This document shows, piece after piece, positions 5,087-5,103 of a DNA stretch of 5,103 bases. The position numbers and the translations under genes are program-made. Within the stretch, counting starts at the first letter, position 1. Every line of letters begins with the position of its first letter. Source of the stretch: Phycisphaerales bacterium (GTDB taxonomy: Bacteria; Planctomycetota; Phycisphaerae; Sedimentisphaerales; Anaerobacaceae); the NCBI GenBank assembly GCA_011057845.1, contig DSDB01000399.1, positions 1-5,103 on the forward strand, given 5' to 3'. The notes under the pieces were generated by a model that was not told where the DNA came from, did no database searches, and saw only the letters and a list, made by a program, of their open reading frames with translations.

Positions 5087-5103
5087 CGGAGGACGAAAGA
5101 TAA
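5078..5103 (+). CDS. Possible start of a downstream gene, alternative reading (3' partial)
   Basis: ATG at 5078 opens a frame that stays open to the edge (MRIRRTKD). No ribosome binding site precedes it; the GGAGG at 5088 would lie inside the frame. A start just past the window using that GGAGG is the competing and somewhat better reading. Only eight codons are visible, so no product can be suggested. Confidence 0.15.
5088..5092 (+). promoter_or_regulatory. Shine-Dalgarno-like GGAGG at the window edge
   Basis: GGAGG is the strongest ribosome-binding match in the noncoding region. Eleven bases (ACGAAAGATAA) follow before the window ends, so a start codon at or just after 5104 would be at slightly long but workable spacing. 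An upstream promoter-like pair supports a gene beginning here. Confidence 0.4.

Larger units (their letters stand above)
4795..5103. other. Intergenic region with repeats and hairpins, no convincing gene
   Basis: This 309-base stretch follows the tandem stop TGA-TAG of the beta-helix gene. It contains no tRNA-like or rRNA-like sequence and no hairpin followed by a T run, so I see no canonical intrinsic terminator. It holds two small hairpins near the stop codon, a short direct repeat, a nested inverted repeat, a promoter-like pair and a GGAGG near its end. Two tiny open frames (4853-4981 and 4891-5034) lack ribosome binding sites. Confidence 0.7.

Noticed and set aside
4877..5100. CGAAAGA occurring three times (4877, 4999, 5094)
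   Set aside because: Spacing is irregular and the word is short, so chance is likely in a purine-rich stretch.
4795..5103. CRISPR array, tRNA or other known RNA in the noncoding region
   Set aside because: The direct repeats are too short and irregular for CRISPR, and no cloverleaf or other known RNA signature could be recognised by eye.

Overview
The window is GC-rich and holds two genes on the + strand followed by about 310 bases of noncoding DNA. It most likely comes from a planctomycete of the Phycisphaerae type. Three things suggest this: an ECF sigma factor with a long membrane-spanning C-terminal extension; a secreted right-handed beta-helix protein with paired 'SPC(I/L)DAGDP ... NMGAYGGT' blocks; and a single C-terminal dockerin-like calcium motif ending in 'QWL'. 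This assignment rests on family resemblance recalled from memory, not on a search.

Layout. (1) Positions 1-1655 are the 3' part of an ECF-type sigma factor gene whose start lies upstream of the window. The visible 550 residues carry the end of sigma region 2, a complete region 4, one predicted membrane helix, and about 345 residues predicted to lie outside the cytoplasm. The first visible in-frame ATG, at 204, falls inside the sigma domains and is not the gene start. (2) After a 10-base gap, 1666-4794 encodes a 1042-residue exported protein. It has a signal peptide, about 290 residues of beta-rich N-terminal region, two tandem parallel beta-helix modules, and one dockerin-type calcium loop. 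(3) Positions 4795-5103 hold no convincing gene. They contain short hairpins, a small AATACGAA direct repeat, and a nested inverted repeat spanning 4888-5072. There is also a promoter-like pair (TTGCAC, 17 bases, TAGAAT), a 10-base perfect palindrome, and a GGAGG close to the window edge. These suggest that another + strand gene starts at or just past the end.

How the genes may work together (inference). The two genes are probably co-transcribed and translationally coupled, because the weak ribosome binding site of the second overlaps the stop codon of the first. A membrane-tethered sigma factor next to a secreted beta-helix/dockerin protein would fit envelope or polysaccharide sensing coupled to transcription, with the secreted protein as partner or target. 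No anti-sigma factor gene is visible in the window.

The least explained element is the inverted repeat at 4888-5072. Four matching blocks (13, 5, 6 and 9 bases) occur in the same nested order on both arms. It could be a small non-autonomous mobile element, a structured RNA, or a regulatory region.
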